Of a stretch of DNA of 64,000 nucleotides, positions 1 through 12,360 are shown piece after piece. The notes under the pieces are model-generated. The model was not told the DNA's origin. It worked only from the letters and a program-made list of their open reading frames with translations, and ran no database searches. The translations under genes were made by a program, and so were the position numbers. Numbering within the stretch: position 1 is the stretch's first letter; each line of letters starts with the position of its first letter. The stretch is from Ixodes scapularis. Lineage: Eukaryota > Arthropoda > Arachnida > Ixodida > Ixodidae. The stretch lies in NCBI RefSeq assembly GCF_016920785.2, contig NW_024609835.1, positions 79,474,795 to 79,538,794 of the forward strand, given 5' to 3'.

Positions 1-443
1 GTTAATTTTGATTCTTTACTATCAGCCTTTAATACCAGAACCTAACTGCACGTTCCCCCGGTCCGTCGTCGTCGTCTTTCACCATCCCGTGTTCGTCCTC
101 TTGGGGCACGTGCGCGGGCGGCACGTCCGCCTGGCGTAGTCCTTCGCCAGACACTCCCATATGTATATATATGTATATATATGTATATACTTATTTAACG
201 TTTATGTGCTTTGAACACACTCTCCTGGTAAGAAGATTAAAATTGTGAACCCAGTGTTGATATGCTTCAAGCTTTGTATTGCTTTTGTTTTTGTCTGAGG
301 AACAGGCCATCTGAAAGTTGTGAAATGAGCTAGAAAACCACCCCTAATTTTGTTATTGGCGATAAGCCTTATTGAGATACAACACCCTAGGAAATCATGT
401 CATAACTAGAGCTCACAATATTGAAAGTGTATTGTAGTATATG
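1..443. other. No gene seen; ATGTATAT microsatellite
   Basis: No coding signal recognised. A short run of ATGTATAT repeats lies near 161-190. Confidence 0.5.
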
Positions 444-608
444 CTCCGTTCACTAAGCTGAGACTAGAAGCTCCGCCTTCAGCGCGAGCTCGCTGGCTTC
501 TGCAGTGCTTTGGTTGCGCGTGCCTGAGCGTTCACACTTGTGTTAGCAAGGGCCCGAAAGCTCGCGCTGAAGGCTTGGCTTCTAGTCTCAGCTAAAGGGA
601 TAACGGAG
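444..608. mobile_element. Foldback MITE, ~165 bp
   Basis: The ends are imperfect inverted copies: CTCCGTT...AGCTGAGACTAGAAG at the left returns as CTTCTAGTCTCAGCT...AACGGAG at the right, with CCTTCAGCGCGAGCT also shared in inverted order. It has no coding capacity. The superfamily and target duplication are not clear. Confidence 0.65.
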
Positions 609-1829
609 TGTAAATAACCACTGCAATAGCTTGCGTAGAACGCAGAGGGCATTTAAGTCTGGCGAGGCCGATAAAGCGGGCCACCCCGGCCAGAAAACGT
701 AAATGTCTTTTTTTTCCCCCCAAGTCAATGGCGTTAGCTATGAAATAATTAACTATACATAACTCTTTTACTTTATTGAGTGCGCAGGGCGGCGAGTTTT
801 ATACAAAAAATTGCACAAGTAATTAAAGTTTCTTCTTAAAAAATAAAATCAAAAAGTTTAATTTAGCACGTTTTTCTGCTTACTTTGGTTTCTTATCTCA
901 CGAAGGCAATAATCAGAGTAAATAAGAAATTCGGGAGTCTATTAATTTGTCCCTTTTGAAGATCCCGGCATCGCAAAATCTCGCCTCGAGGAGGATTTGA
1001 GCGAGAGCCTTCAGAGAAGTGAGAAAAGTTGCAGCTGCGCGCTTCATACGCAACCCTGTCTTATTTTAAGGCTAGGTGGCGCAAGCTACCGCCCGTTATA
1101 AAAATTAAGATCGATATTCATCGACTCATCCATCCATCCCACAAAGTCGGGTGGATACATCACCCCGGCTCAAAAAAAAAAAAAAAAAAAGCGAAAAAAA
1201 AAAAATATATATATATATAGCTCGCAGGTTTTGAAGCGAAATTTCAGTATTAAGCCTTTTGTCCTGTGAATATTTTGCGTCTTTGTCAAAATGCAATACA
1301 CAGCGTGCCCCAAACCAGATATAATGATAACGTTCGTAATTTCCGTTGCCCCCTCCCCCCCCTCCTCCCCCCCCTCCCCGCCAAAAAAAAGAAAAGAACA
1401 GGAGGGGAAAGAGTTTACATGATTTTTATTGCCGTGAGATCAGTAGGCGGTATTGTGATCTGGAACTAGATATAGCTGTTAACTGACACCTATTCTATTA
1501 AAAACTATAACATAATTTGTTAAAGCATTTTAGTGCATTTTTAAGGCAATATTTTGAAGACGCACAAAATCAACCCAAATTCTTCGAAACGATCCCAATA
1601 ATACCAGGGTTGAAATAGTTGTACAAAACGTGGATTTACTGAGCAACAATACGGAAGCACGCAATTTAAATAATACAAAAAATTCGCAATAAATAATCAT
1701 TTTTTTACAGCATAGAGTGTTTCTTTTTTTTTTTTTTGGCAGCTGTTATGAAAACGCGACTAGAGACAAAGAATTTTTTTTTTCCTTTTAAGATAACGAC
1801 GTTACGTATATAATAATATATTGCTACGA
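609..1829. other. AT-rich DNA without genes
   Basis: Homopolymer runs (A-rich 1171-1205 running into TA repeats to 1219, T-run near 1724) and a C-rich tract at 1351-1380. Apparent short ORFs here are low-complexity translations. Confidence 0.5.
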
Positions 1830-2265
1830 ATGACAGTTGATTAGGCAGTAAGTAACAAAGCAAATTGAACATTTATTGTGGCGAACTTGTGCCCGAAACG
1901 AAATAGAAAAAGGCTAGCGTCGCAAGCGTCGAAATCGGTGTAACCGTAGAGGTGGAGCGCTGAAGCGAGACGGGCTCCGACTCGCCACGCTACGCCAATT
2001 GCTCCAGACATCCACGCGTGTGCATAAGCTAGCTTATGCACACGCGTGGACGTCTGGAGCAATTGGCGTAGAAGTGTAGGCGCGTAGAACATTCGGACTT
2101 CGAACAAGCAACAGGGTTCTCGAATTTGCCAGAACGTGACACCTACAGAAATAACAATAAGATTCGTTCGCTGCATCGAACCTCGTCCCTTTGCATGGGA
2201 GCCAAGAACGATAACCATTCGGCTATGGACGCGCTTTTTACTTTAATGTCGGGACGCGCGTGGCA
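1830..2265 (-). repeat. Putative 3' LTR of Ty3/gypsy element
   Basis: On the minus strand a polypurine tract (TAAAAGGGGGAG, 2269-2280) is followed a few bases later by TGCCACGCGCG, a plausible LTR start at 2265. The left end is unclear; TGACAGTTG near 1830 is one candidate. The segment contains the palindrome at 1990-2071. No second LTR is present to confirm the boundaries. Confidence 0.4.
1990..2071. repeat. 82-bp near-perfect palindrome
   Basis: Two 41-base arms with no spacer and one mismatch, centred on AAGCT|AGCTT between 2030 and 2031. The arms include CCACGCGTG and CTCCAGACRTCC. It could form a cruciform or a long hairpin. Confidence 0.95.
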
Positions 2266-4620
2266 TTACTCCCCCTTTTAAAAGCGCATCGCCCCGAAGT
2301 AGTACAAAACAAAACAAACGAACGGTAAGCTAACATGTCCTCTACAACACGAAAAGTCCACTGTCCTATTGAGCGTGAAATGTCTTGAGTCGAACGACGT
2401 GAACCACTTCAGGTCGTGGTCGGCGTCGTGATAATGTTTGCATTTCGTCGGGCACCACCTCGTAGTTAAGCTCCCCTAGGCGACGAAGTAATTTGTATGG
2501 TCCGAAGTGCCGCTTCTACATCCTCTCGCTGAGGCCGCGGTGACGAATGGGTGTCCAGTCCACACCCACACACTGTCTTCGGGCTGGAAGTGAACGTCCC
2601 GACGTCGAAGGTTGTAGTGACCAGCGCCCACACGTTGCTGATCTTGAATCCGGAGTCGGGCGAGCTGGCGGACTATACTTCTGCCCGTTGGGTAACCACC
2701 TGGGTGTCATCTCACGAACTGTCAGCTGCCTCGTGGGGCAGCATCGCGTCGAGCATAACCGCCACTTTTCGGGCATGCACCAGCTGGAAAAGTGTCACAC
2801 TAGTGGTCTCTTGCACCGCCGTGTTGTAGCGGCAAACATGACGTAATGCGTCCAGCGTCTTGTGCTCCTCGTCGACGTGCATGGAGGTCATGATGGCGAT
2901 GATCGTGTTAAGTCGCTCCGTCAGCCCATTGGACGGGTGGTACACCGTGGTGCGACGATGGCTGGTGTGGCAGAGACGCAGGATTTCTTCTGTCAGCTGC
3001 GCCATAAACGACGACCCACAATCTTTAATTAAAACCCTGGGAGCGCCGTGCCGAAGGACGATGAACTCGATGAAAAACCTCGCGACTCCAACCGCATTTC
3101 TTGACGTAAGGGTTTTTGTTTCGGCGGTATCGTGTAAGATAATCCGTGCCGACAATTATCCACCGGTTCTTTTGCGTCGATGGTGGGAACGATTCAAACA
3201 AGTCTATTCCGATCTGTAAAAACTGTGAAGTTGGCGGCGTAACCGGATGAAGAAGTCCAGAGGTCTCCGTGGGTGGTTTCTTGCGTTGTTGACATTCGCG
3301 GCAAGATCGAGTGTAGAGATGAACAGTCTTCGGAAGCTTGGGTCAGTAGTATTTTCCACAAATTCTGGAAAGTGTCCTGCTGCACCCTAGGACCACTGCC
3401 GTCGGGTCATTATGGCATCCTTGCAAGATTTCTTCCCGAAAGCTGGAAGGGATAACTCCCAGTCACACTGTGTTGTTGTTGTCGAAGTTCTTTTTGTACA
3501 GCACCCCTTGTTGAATGACGAAGGTAGGATGGATTCGTATGAAACACGGGGAACCATACTCCCCTGTCCCTTTAGGTGCTCGATGAGTGCTCACAATTCA
3601 GGGTCGGCTCGTTGGAATGCTGCCATGTTGTTGAAATCCAGAGCGCCGAGGAAACACTCATCGTCGTCGTATTCAGGCAGTCAGGACCTCCCTCAACAGG
3701 GGCCCTTGACAGGCAATCGGCGTCATTTTGCTTCTGACCGTACTTGTACACCGTGGTCATGTCGAACTCCTGTAGTCGTAGGCTCCACCGGGCGAGGTGA
3801 CCGGACAGGTCCTTCCCATTCGCGAGCCAGCAGAGCGAGTTGTGGTCTGTGACCACGCGGAAAGGACTTCCATACAAATACGGGCGGAACTTTGTTAGTG
3901 CCCAGAAGACTGCAAGGCACTCCTTTTCAGTCGTTGATTAGTTCCGCCCCGTGTTAGGCAGCGTCCGACTCGCATAGTTGATGGCTCACTGTGCGCCCTC
4001 TTGCCTTTGGACCGGTACCGCGCAGAGTTCGGTATTTCTGGCGTCCGTGTGAATCTGTTTCAGCGAACTGGTAGAAATTGCCAAGATTCGGGGCGTCTGG
4101 ATTTTTTGTTCGAGTTCATCGAATGACCACTGGTGTTCTTCTGCGCACTCAATATTCACGGCGTCTTTTTTTGAGGTGTGTAGCGGTGCGGACAGCTTGG
4201 CGAACACCCGAACAAACCTCTTGTAGCTAAGGCACAGAGTCCGAGAAATCTTATCGCGGACTTCTTGTCAGATGGCTGCATAAATGTGGTTCCGGCGCGC
4301 GTGTTCTTGGGATCAGAGTGAACACCTTCGTTGCTCACAACGTGGCCAAGGAACTTTAGTTTGCCATAGGCGAACCGACACTCCGTAGGCTTGAGTGACA
4401 GGCCAGCGGTCTTGATGGCTTGAAGCATGGCTCGAAGTCGTCTTATGTGTTTGTCGAAATCCAGTGAAAATACTACGACATCGTCGAGGGACACGAGGCA
4501 GCTCCGCCACTACAGACCTGCCAGCATGGTGTCCATGACACGCTCGACATGACGAGGAAAATATAAAAAATAGTCAAAGTGATGCTATTTTGACAAAGAG
4601 TCGATGGACTCAAGCTTGCT
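2266..4620 (-). pseudogene. Ty3/gypsy pol remnant (RT, RNase H, integrase)
   Basis: Broken pol of an LTR retrotransposon, read from about 4620 down to 2266. Seen in order: the reverse-transcriptase active-site region LDDVVVFS followed by KLKFLGHVVS (4490-4310); an RNase H segment with FRVVTDHNSLCWL and DADCLSRAP (3870-3640); an integrase core with KDCGSSFMAQL and TVYHPSNGLTERLN (3040-2900). Several frameshifts and stops separate these blocks. Gag, protease and the start of RT are missing, so the element is 5'-truncated. The order and motifs identify Ty3/gypsy; the lineage is not resolved. Confidence 0.85.
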
Positions 4621-4679
4621 AAGATATGGACACCCACGTACTCTTTTTTGATAGCCTTCAGGGGTATCTCGAGCAACAC

Positions 4680-5625
4680 GTTCCCTGCCCGGAGGACCGC
4701 TTGGCTCCTAAAAACGTCCTACACGAATACGATAACAATTTCATAGGCGGAGGTAGGTATTTCTTGTCACATGTATACGTTATAGAAATAAAACCGAAAT
4801 CTTCTCTAATCAAAGAGGTCGCAACATGCTTTGGCGCCATCAAAAGTTATGTTCAATAGGTTTCCGATATATGTCTTTTATTTTTCTAAATATGCGCGTG
4901 TTTTTTTTTTTTCATGTTTGCAATTCTACGCGGTTTCAAAACGCAAAAGTAAAAAAAAAAAAATGCATATTTTTTTAGCTTTAAACAAATTACGGATGTA
5001 ATTTGTATTAAATAAATAACGCATCTAAGAATTACATTTTAGCCTTAAACAGCAAGAGTGTAAAAATTGAAACGTGGGCTGCCGCTATGGAGCTTTCATC
5101 AGGTTAATTTTTTCAGTTCTTATAGGCTCATACTCGTGGCGTAGCCAGGAATTTTTTTCATGGGAGGCTGTGGCGCCTAGGATGTCCATGACTTGGGAAG
5201 TGGGGGGAGCAGGGGAGGGGGTGGGGGAATAAAACGGATATGTATATTATAGGGCCGTTTCTATTTCGGGGTGGGAAGGGGGGGGGGGGCTCAAAATGCA
5301 TGTGCATATTATAGGGGCGGCTGAATCCCGCTGGGGGTGCTGGAGCACCATAAGCCTCCCCTCCTGGCGTCGACACTGATCCATGCGCGCGTGTTTGAGT
5401 ACAACCGATCACTGGCGAACACAGGGAAGCATTCCGGGAGGGTGGTCATCTGCCTCAAAAGGTTAAGTCGTATCGAAAAATGCTGTTTCACACAGAAAGA
5501 AGGAGCCGTCAGCGCAGCATCCAACGGGGTCACACGAAGCTGACTTGCGCAGATAAAAGTAAACTTTGCGGTCTAAGCCATGCCCCTTCTGGCGAGTGTG
5601 CTGCAAGTGTGCTGCGCGCGCTTTG
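4680..5625. other. No gene; G-rich repeat fragment
   Basis: AT-rich to about 5130. Then GGCGTAGCCAGGAATTTTT leads into G-rich tracts (5200-5345), like the GTAGCCAG/G-run family at 43222 and 43466. No coding signal. Confidence 0.4.
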
Positions 5626-5629
5626 TTAA

Positions 5630-6068
5630 AAGGCAACTCCGGTCAATTTTTAAAAAAATCTAAGATTACGACTATTTTCAGTTCATGTAGCGTCCCTAAA
5701 TTACAGGGCATAGTTTTGTTTTCGATATTGTGTGTAGTTTTATAAATATGACGCCTCAAAGTTTGGCGAAACCGAAACTATCTGCAAGAGGAATGGCAAC
5801 ACTGATCATCGCCCGTACGGCCACGGTGTGACGTCACCGTGGTGCTTCAGTAAACGGTACAACTTGCGGAATCAGTCGCAGATCCACCGCGGCGTGACAT
5901 CGTGGGGGTGCTGCGCCATGTTCCTTGACTAAAAGCTAAACCTGCTTGCCTCCTGTTAAAGAGCGGCTGGCTTCACTTTGACGTAATATTTCGGCTGTGA
6001 TCATATTTCGTGGCTCTAAGGAAGTACAAGTCATTTGTTTTGGTTTCATTTTCTGTCGGAGTTGCCCT
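5630..6068. mobile_element. TTAA-flanked MITE, 439 bp
   Basis: Flanked by TTAA at 5626-5629 and 6069-6072. Inverted ends AAGGCAACTCCGGTCA at the left and TGTCGGAGTTGCCCT at the right. No transposase. TTAA duplication is typical of piggyBac or Kolobok-type transposition; which one is not shown. Confidence 0.65.
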
Positions 6069-6072
6069 TTAA

Positions 6073-7204
6073 AGGAACACTGACAGGGTATTTATGCTCG
6101 CCGAGGTTTTTAGTTGTACGTGACACATGAGAGCCCAACTACCCAGAAGAGAATTTGCGGCTCGGAATTCAGTTTCTTTCCGCCCGAAAACCGCCGATCG
6201 AGACCTTGCCGGTTCGAGTCGCGCTCGCTCTCTTTTCCGTGGTCACGGGCCGTTTTCTAAAGTTTCGACGCAACCACCAAATTTAATCAAAGTGTGTCAC
6301 TGAAGGCACACAGTCAATACTAAAAATAGAAAAAAAATATGAAAGCAATTTTTTTGTGGCTTCCAAAAAAACTGCAAATACGTTGATTGAAAGAAAAAAA
6401 AAAGAGGTTGCACAGACAACCGGAAGCATTTTGTGCGTTCACTGCAGAGTTCCGCGTTTCGTGGGACTCTCGGGTGGCAGCCAGGAAGGGGGGAAGCTGC
6501 CGCGGCTTCCCATGCAACCTCCTCAGAGTTTACGGCTCTCCATGCTGGCCGCCATGAGAAAACTCAGTAACAGTGTTGCTGCACCTGTAGGTCATCTTTA
6601 AGTGAGAGCTGACGGAGAAAATCAGGCCACGGCGCAACGCGAATGTACGCTGGAAATTAGAGCCGGTTTGCTTTCGTTGTTTTTGTTTGGTCTGGCCAAA
6701 CTTGGCAACAACGCACGTTCAACATGGCGCCGGTATTGTTTTGGTTCGACGGGACGCGAAAAGCTCCGTGGTTTGCGAGCACATGTATCGAAGACGTGAC
6801 CGGATAAGTGCCCCTGTGATCTTCCCGTAAAACGGAACGTATCATTCGTAATCGTCGTGTGTGCTTTGAAAGTGAAGGGAGTCACAGGGTCAACGAGTGC
6901 ACAACCACAAGCCAAGGTTCACGACAGCGCTGCACTGACTTCGGCGATCTCGTTCTGTTTGGTGCAACACGGCGATGCGACAAAGAGCTGAAACGTTCAT
7001 GGTGTATGGTGCGGTGCTTGGAGGTAGAAAGCCACACTAACACAGAGCGGAAATTGGTTGTTGTCGGTGGAGGTTCAACGGGTTCAGTCCCGTCGTCGTC
7101 AGCTGATTCAGTCCAGCCGGGGCGAGTGTCTTTAAAAATAAATCTTCCTTCGCTCCGTTTCAAAATGTGGAAGATTCCCGACGCATACCGTGAGTAAAAT
7201 TCTG
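6073..7204. other. Unassigned; possible first exon near 7165-7189
   Basis: No recognised gene. An ATG near 7165 starts a short open stretch (MWKIPDAY) that runs into a good donor, C|GTGAGT at 7190, after a GC-rich leader. This could be a first exon of a host or mobile gene, but no second exon is recognised. A GGTTCGAGTC box (6212-6221) looks like a tRNA B box without a matching A box. Confidence 0.2.
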
Positions 7205-8895
7205 CGGGCGTTTTTAAATCAAATCAAAGTTTATTCAGACAAGCGTCGAGGAATACACTTGTCTGGGGGGCTGCCACAAAAGGCATCGGCATGCCTGACA
7301 AGGCGACAGCGCCCCCCTCTCCCCCCCCCCCCCCCCTTCTTCACGGCCAGACAAAATGAAAGTCTCAGAGGCCGGAAACTCTTTGATCATGAAAGATCCA
7401 ACATAAAATCCCATAGGCAGTACAAAACACTGTATACGAAGAAAAAAAACAACAATGAACTAAAACCAGATTGTCCCCACGTTGGACAAACATCAACGAC
7501 GCACATCAATTTTTAGGCCTGCACAAACACGGCAGACAAAGGGGCCACAAACAACAACATAGTGCAGTGAGCCAGCGATCTCTACAAAGCAATTTCTTTA
7601 AGCCCGCAGAGAAATGCTGCACAAAAACAACACACGCGCACAACAACAACAATAATGAAAAAACGCGTTATTTTTAAGGGACAATAGATAAACATTTATG
7701 TTTCTCTTTAAAGCTTGTATAGACATACCTTCCAGAATAATGGTCACGAGATCAGGGTGGTCATTCAGAAGTACAGGTATTTGATAATCTAATTTTTGTA
7801 CGCCATAGTTTGTGCGTATTTTTTGCTTTCTGTAGCTCGTGCGGCGAAAATTGTATGGATGATCTTTCCAAACACACGTACTGAAAAAGACAGTTAGTTC
7901 TAATTTGATTTGACTATAGATTAATACAGATAACTTCTTATTTATAACATTTTGAATAGTTAATATTCGGTGCTTTTTAAAGAGCGGAGCAGGGTGACTC
8001 CGGTACGGGGCACTTTCGACCAAGAGCAGGGCCTTTTTCTGTAATATGTGCAGGGTTTCTATATTTGTTTTTATTGTGGTCCCCCATACAAGGAGACAGT
8101 GGTGAAGACGTGAATGAACTAAGGTATATTATAGTTGTTTTTATTACACAGTGAGGCAGCACATTTTTAAGTCTCTAGATAATCCCGACAGATCGTGAGA
8201 TTTCCGTTCTTACTCTCAGCACATGGAACGACCAATTTAGAGTTTTATGAAGCAGAACACCTAAGAACTTATGTGATATAACACGTTCGATAATTTCGCT
8301 TTGAAATTGAATTTGAATTTCCTATTGAATACATTTATTTCGTGGTTGAAATATAATATACTTTTTTTTTCGTGTTTAATTGAATTTGGTTTACTCTAAG
8401 CCACGATGATAAATGTTCAAGCCATGCGTTGGTTTCGTGCTCAAGTACTTCTAGGCTTGTTCCAGAAAAAAAAAAATACTTTGTGTCATCAGCATATAGA
8501 ATTATATCTGGTGTTTGAGGTATTCTTATAATGTAATTTATATAAATTAAAGATATGAAAGGGCCAAGAATGGACCCTTGCGGGACATCGTATTCTATTT
8601 TACCCATATTTGACTTCGCGTGATTAATGTCTGTATATGGTGAACAATTTGATAAATAGCTTTTTATTAAACTAAGTGAAATTCCCCTAATTCCATATTT
8701 GGACAATCTTCCGAAAAGAAAATTATGCTTCATTGAATCAAAAGCTTTTTTGAAGTCAAGGAACACTCCTACTGCATATAACTTCTGCTCGAAATTGTCA
8801 ATTATTTTATTTTTGATGTTTAGTAGTGCCAATTCAGACGATTTTTGCTTCTGAAAGTCGTACTGCTGCTCAGCTATAACAATATTTTGTTTAAA
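7205..8895 (-). mobile_element. CR1/L2-like LINE, 3' half
   Basis: Non-LTR retrotransposon read on the minus strand, 5'-truncated near 8895. Reverse-transcriptase motifs lie at 8832-8335: FLDFKKAFDSMKH (motif A), VPQGSILGP (motif B), ILYADDTKYF (catalytic YADD). A frame break is followed by the C-terminal tail region (8023-7680) with FKKHRILTIQNV and TNYGVQKLDYQIPVL, typical of the end of CR1/L2 ORF2. The 3' end is an A/T-rich tail with AATAAACTTTGATTTGATT near 7215-7233, and a C-run lies at 7319-7336. No endonuclease is present here; a comparable 5' half of the same kind lies at 59172-60780. Confidence 0.85.
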
Positions 8896-8907
8896 AATTG
8901 TACTATA

Positions 8908-10237
8908 GTCGGTTGCAAGCTAAGAAAAAACCGGAAATGCCTCTCAGAGGAAAATGTAATCCTACGCCGAGAAACGCCAGCCAATCGTTTTCATGACGTC
9001 ACAATTTCGTGGACCAATCGAGATCCTTTAAAAAAAAAAAAAAGCTCAACATGGCTGCTGGCCTTAGCAACGCGACGCTAGTTTCTCGTGACAATTATTC
9101 AGCTTTTTTGCACCGTGTTCTACGTGCCCGAGGTTACGCCACGAAATCTTAATGGTATCGGCTTGCGTTACCAGGGTTATCAGGGTTGCCAGGTGTTTGA
9201 ACTCCAACCCGCCAAACGTCTACGAGATATAGCCCAAAAATAACCAAATGTCGATCCTGAAAAATAGCCCCAAAATAGCCCAAAAAATACTTATCATTTG
9301 AAACGTTTATTTTCAGCAGAAAAGACGCATAATACATTTTTATCCATCAAATGCCTTAGAAATGGAGTCCCTTGCACGTTCGGCGAACTTCCTGAAACGC
9401 TCGTACAAGCGCATGACAAAATTTCTTCCACTGCATTGGGACGCTTACTATCGGGGCATGGTGACCAGAATGACGTCACGGGAGAACTATGCAAAATTGA
9501 ACACAAAGTATAGGTGCACGCCAATCAACAGACAATATAAAGAATGCGCAGAACAGGTGCTCTTAAGGCCGCAAGGAATCGCGCCGTCACTTGTTCAGAT
9601 GGAGGAATAATAGCACATGCTTGCATTCGGACAAAATTCGGAGGTAAATAATTGCACAAGGCGCGCAAAAAGAAGACGAATTTGTTTGCTGTCGCAAACT
9701 TATCAGGGTTAAGGGACTGAAGCGCCAAATGTTTACGTAACTTGCTCTAAAAAATACATTCGAACCTATAAACCCAAGTGCTTTCAGGCATTTTGCTTCC
9801 AGCACAGGTCAGAAATTGCCCAATGCACAGGTCAGAAATAGCCCAATTCACAGGTCAGAAATAGCCCAATACTGGCCAAATAGCCAACTACCATTTTTTC
9901 CCGCCAACTGCAAATAAAACTAGCCCAATTTGGCTATTTATAGCCCAACCTGGCAACCCTGGGCAGTATCTTGGACAGAAAATGAATTGGGAAGACGGTA
10001 CATTGGACATGACTTTCTTTCTTTACTAAACAGCTATTTCGTTGACAAAAACGTATTCTAACTTATTTAAATGTCCTGAATGAATTAAATAAAGATTGTA
10101 GTAGTTTAAGACACGTTTTCTGGAGGAAGAAAAAGCAACTTTGCTAGCGAACTACTTTCTCGACGGCGGAGGCACTTCACATAGGCGCAATGCGCTTGTG
10201 GGTGGAGCTAAAAGATTGTTCTCAGGTTGCATCCGAC
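8908..10237. mobile_element. TA-flanked TIR element, copy A
   Basis: Begins GTCGGTTGCAAGCTAAGAA after TA 8906-8907 and ends with the inverted TTCTCAGGTTGCATCCGAC before TA 10238-10239. Non-autonomous. It matches copy B (10240-10893) along its length, except that a ~796-bp insert at 9167-9962 replaces about 120 bp present in B. Confidence 0.8.
9167..9962. mobile_element. Nested TIR element, CAGGGTTGCCAGG ends
   Basis: Left CAGGGTTGCCAGG (about 9190) and right CCTGGCAACCCTG (about 9950) are inverted. Interior carries repeated 'CAGGTCAGAAATAGCCCAA' units (9803-9870). The ends look hAT-like, but the flanking 8-mers match only partly. Copy B of the host element lacks this segment, which shows it is an insertion. 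Confidence 0.65.
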
Positions 10238-10239
10238 TA

Positions 10240-10893
10240 GTCGGTTGCAAGCTAAGAAAAAACCGGAAATGCCTCTCAGAGGAAAATGTAATCCTACGCC
10301 GAGAAACACCAGCCGATCGTTTTCATGAAGTCACGATACCGTGGACCAATCACGATCCTTTAAAAAAAAAGAAAAAAAAAAGCTCAAAATGGCTGTTGGC
10401 CTTAGCAACGCGACGCTAGTTTCTCGTGACAATTATTCTGCTTTTTTGCACCGTGTTTTACGTGCCCGAGGTTACGCCACGAAATCTTAATGGTATCGGC
10501 CTGCGTTTGCAGCAGTTTTTGCGCGACAACGTGAGAATCCAGTGACGCTATCGGCAACGAAAATTTCGAAGCGGGCGCGAGGCTTAGCACTGCTGAGAGC
10601 TGGAAGACGGTATGTTAGACAGTATCTTGGACAGAAAATGAATTGGGAAGACTGTACATTGAACGTGACTTTCTTTCTTTACTAAACAGCTATTTCGTTG
10701 ACAAAAACGTATTCTAACTTATTTTAATGTCCTGAATGAATTAAATAAATATTGTAGTAGTTTAAGACACGTTTCCTGGAGGAAGAAAAAGCAACGTTGC
10801 TAGCGAACTACTTTCTCGACGGCGGAAGCACTTCAGATGGGCGCAATGCGCTTGTGGGTGGAGCTAAAAGATTGTTCTCAGGTTGCATCCGAC
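10240..10893. mobile_element. TA-flanked TIR element, copy B (654 bp)
   Basis: Second head-to-tail copy of the element at 8908. GTCGG...CCGAC ends, TA at 10238-10239 (shared with copy A) and 10894-10895. No transposase is visible, so it is non-autonomous. A TA target suggests Tc1/mariner-type mobilisation. Confidence 0.8.
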
Positions 10894-10956
10894 TATAGCT
10901 ACATAGGATCATCACACTGTATTCGACGATTTCTGTCGTTATTCGTGCACCCTATA

Positions 10957-11263
10957 AAGGCGCATTCCCACCGGCGATGTAAGCAGTCGCGCGATACGAC
11001 TAGATCGCATCGCAAAATAAGTTAGATGGTCACACCGGCGTGCGCGATGAGCGAGTCCAACGCCTTCGTTGGCAAGGCGTTTCTCGAAAACTCTCGCTCC
11101 GAACGCCGTTGATTGGCTCAGCCACTCCGCGACTAGATCGCACCGCAAAAAAGTCGGGTCGAGTAGCGACTGCTCAACTCGCGTCGCTTTTTGCCCGCGA
11201 TGGTCGCTTTTGCGATGAAAGTTATCGCGCGACTAGATCGCATCGCCGGTGGGAACGCGCCTT
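10957..11263. mobile_element. MITE, AAGGCGCRTTC..CACCGGCGAT family, copy 1
   Basis: Left AAGGCGCATTCCCACCGGCG and right CGCCGGTGGGAACGCGCCTT are inverted; subterminal CGCGCGATA..ACTAGATCGCATCGC is also inverted. TTAA follows at 11262-11265. A second copy is at 38097-38420. No coding capacity. Confidence 0.75.
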
Positions 11264-12360
11264 AACCAAGCATTGGTATCTCGATGACCGGGCGTCTGTC
11301 TCAATCGAAGCCCTTAAAACAGAGAGGAAAGCGCGAACGAAGTTCGGGCAATGCATGCACCAAACACCGGCGAAGCCTTTCATCTGGGACTTTCACTCTT
11401 TATAACGCTCCGGCAAGGGGGGAAAGCGCCAGTAGACCTTTTCTATTTTCTCTCTCGCTCTCAAAATGGCGCTACCTACGATAAAATGGCCTACACTGAA
11501 ACGGTTCGTTGACTGGCGCTGTAAGGTGTTGGCAGAGCGTCCAATGGACAAGACTTCCAGGGTGCATTTGGGGTCCACAAGCATCATTGTGTGCCTAATG
11601 GGACACAAGGGAACTCACAGGCGTCAGTAAAGGGTCAAAAACATGATTTCCGATGCGAATATTTGAAAATGAGGCCTGGCTATATGTTCCTTTTCGTGAA
11701 ACTTTACAACATTACGTGACCAGTCCCGGGGTGATTTCGCGCGCCACAACTAAATGTGACTTCTTTTTCATTTATTTTTATTCGGATCCGAGGTGAGCAT
11801 GCGTCACCGGTAAAAGTTTTCATCAGATATTCGAGTTAAAATCGCTAAAATCTAAGAAAGTTCAGAACCTGGCAAGCGTGGTTTTCCAGTGGTACCAACT
11901 AGAATCTGGTCAGCGGATTTCCTGTCCTGCTTGACAGAGATTGGCAGCGGGACCAACCAACTGGAGGCAGGCTACCGGAAGTGGCCAACATCGCAGTTAA
12001 GGAGGCGGTGCAACGATATTCAATTGGAATGTTTTTCACCTTACACGAGCTTACTGGCACTAGTGGGACTCAAGGATACTCGCACGCAACGCCACTGGCC
12101 AAGAAACTTCTTTGTTGCGGTGTATTCAAAGACAAAAGCGAGCGTTTTTATTCAATCTCTCTTTCGCAAAACTTGATGACGTAGCTGGGTGGGCGCAGTA
12201 CCGCCCAGCTACGTCATTTGAATGAGGCTCATAGATTGGACCCGAACATTGTATGGACACTCGATTTGGGCTCATGACAATCGACTGCTCGACAAGCATT
12301 CGGGTTGTGGGCCGTGTCCAATCGCTGCAGTAACGATAATGGCCGAACCATAATAGGAAG
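11264..12360. other. No gene recognised
   Basis: Unique-looking DNA with short chance ORFs only. The pair GATGACGTAGCTGGGTGGGC / GCCCAGCTACGTCAT (12175-12219) forms a small inverted repeat. Confidence 0.4.

Noticed and set aside
6205..6225. Possible tRNA or SINE B box (GGTTCGAGTC)
   Set aside because: No A box at the right distance upstream and no tail.
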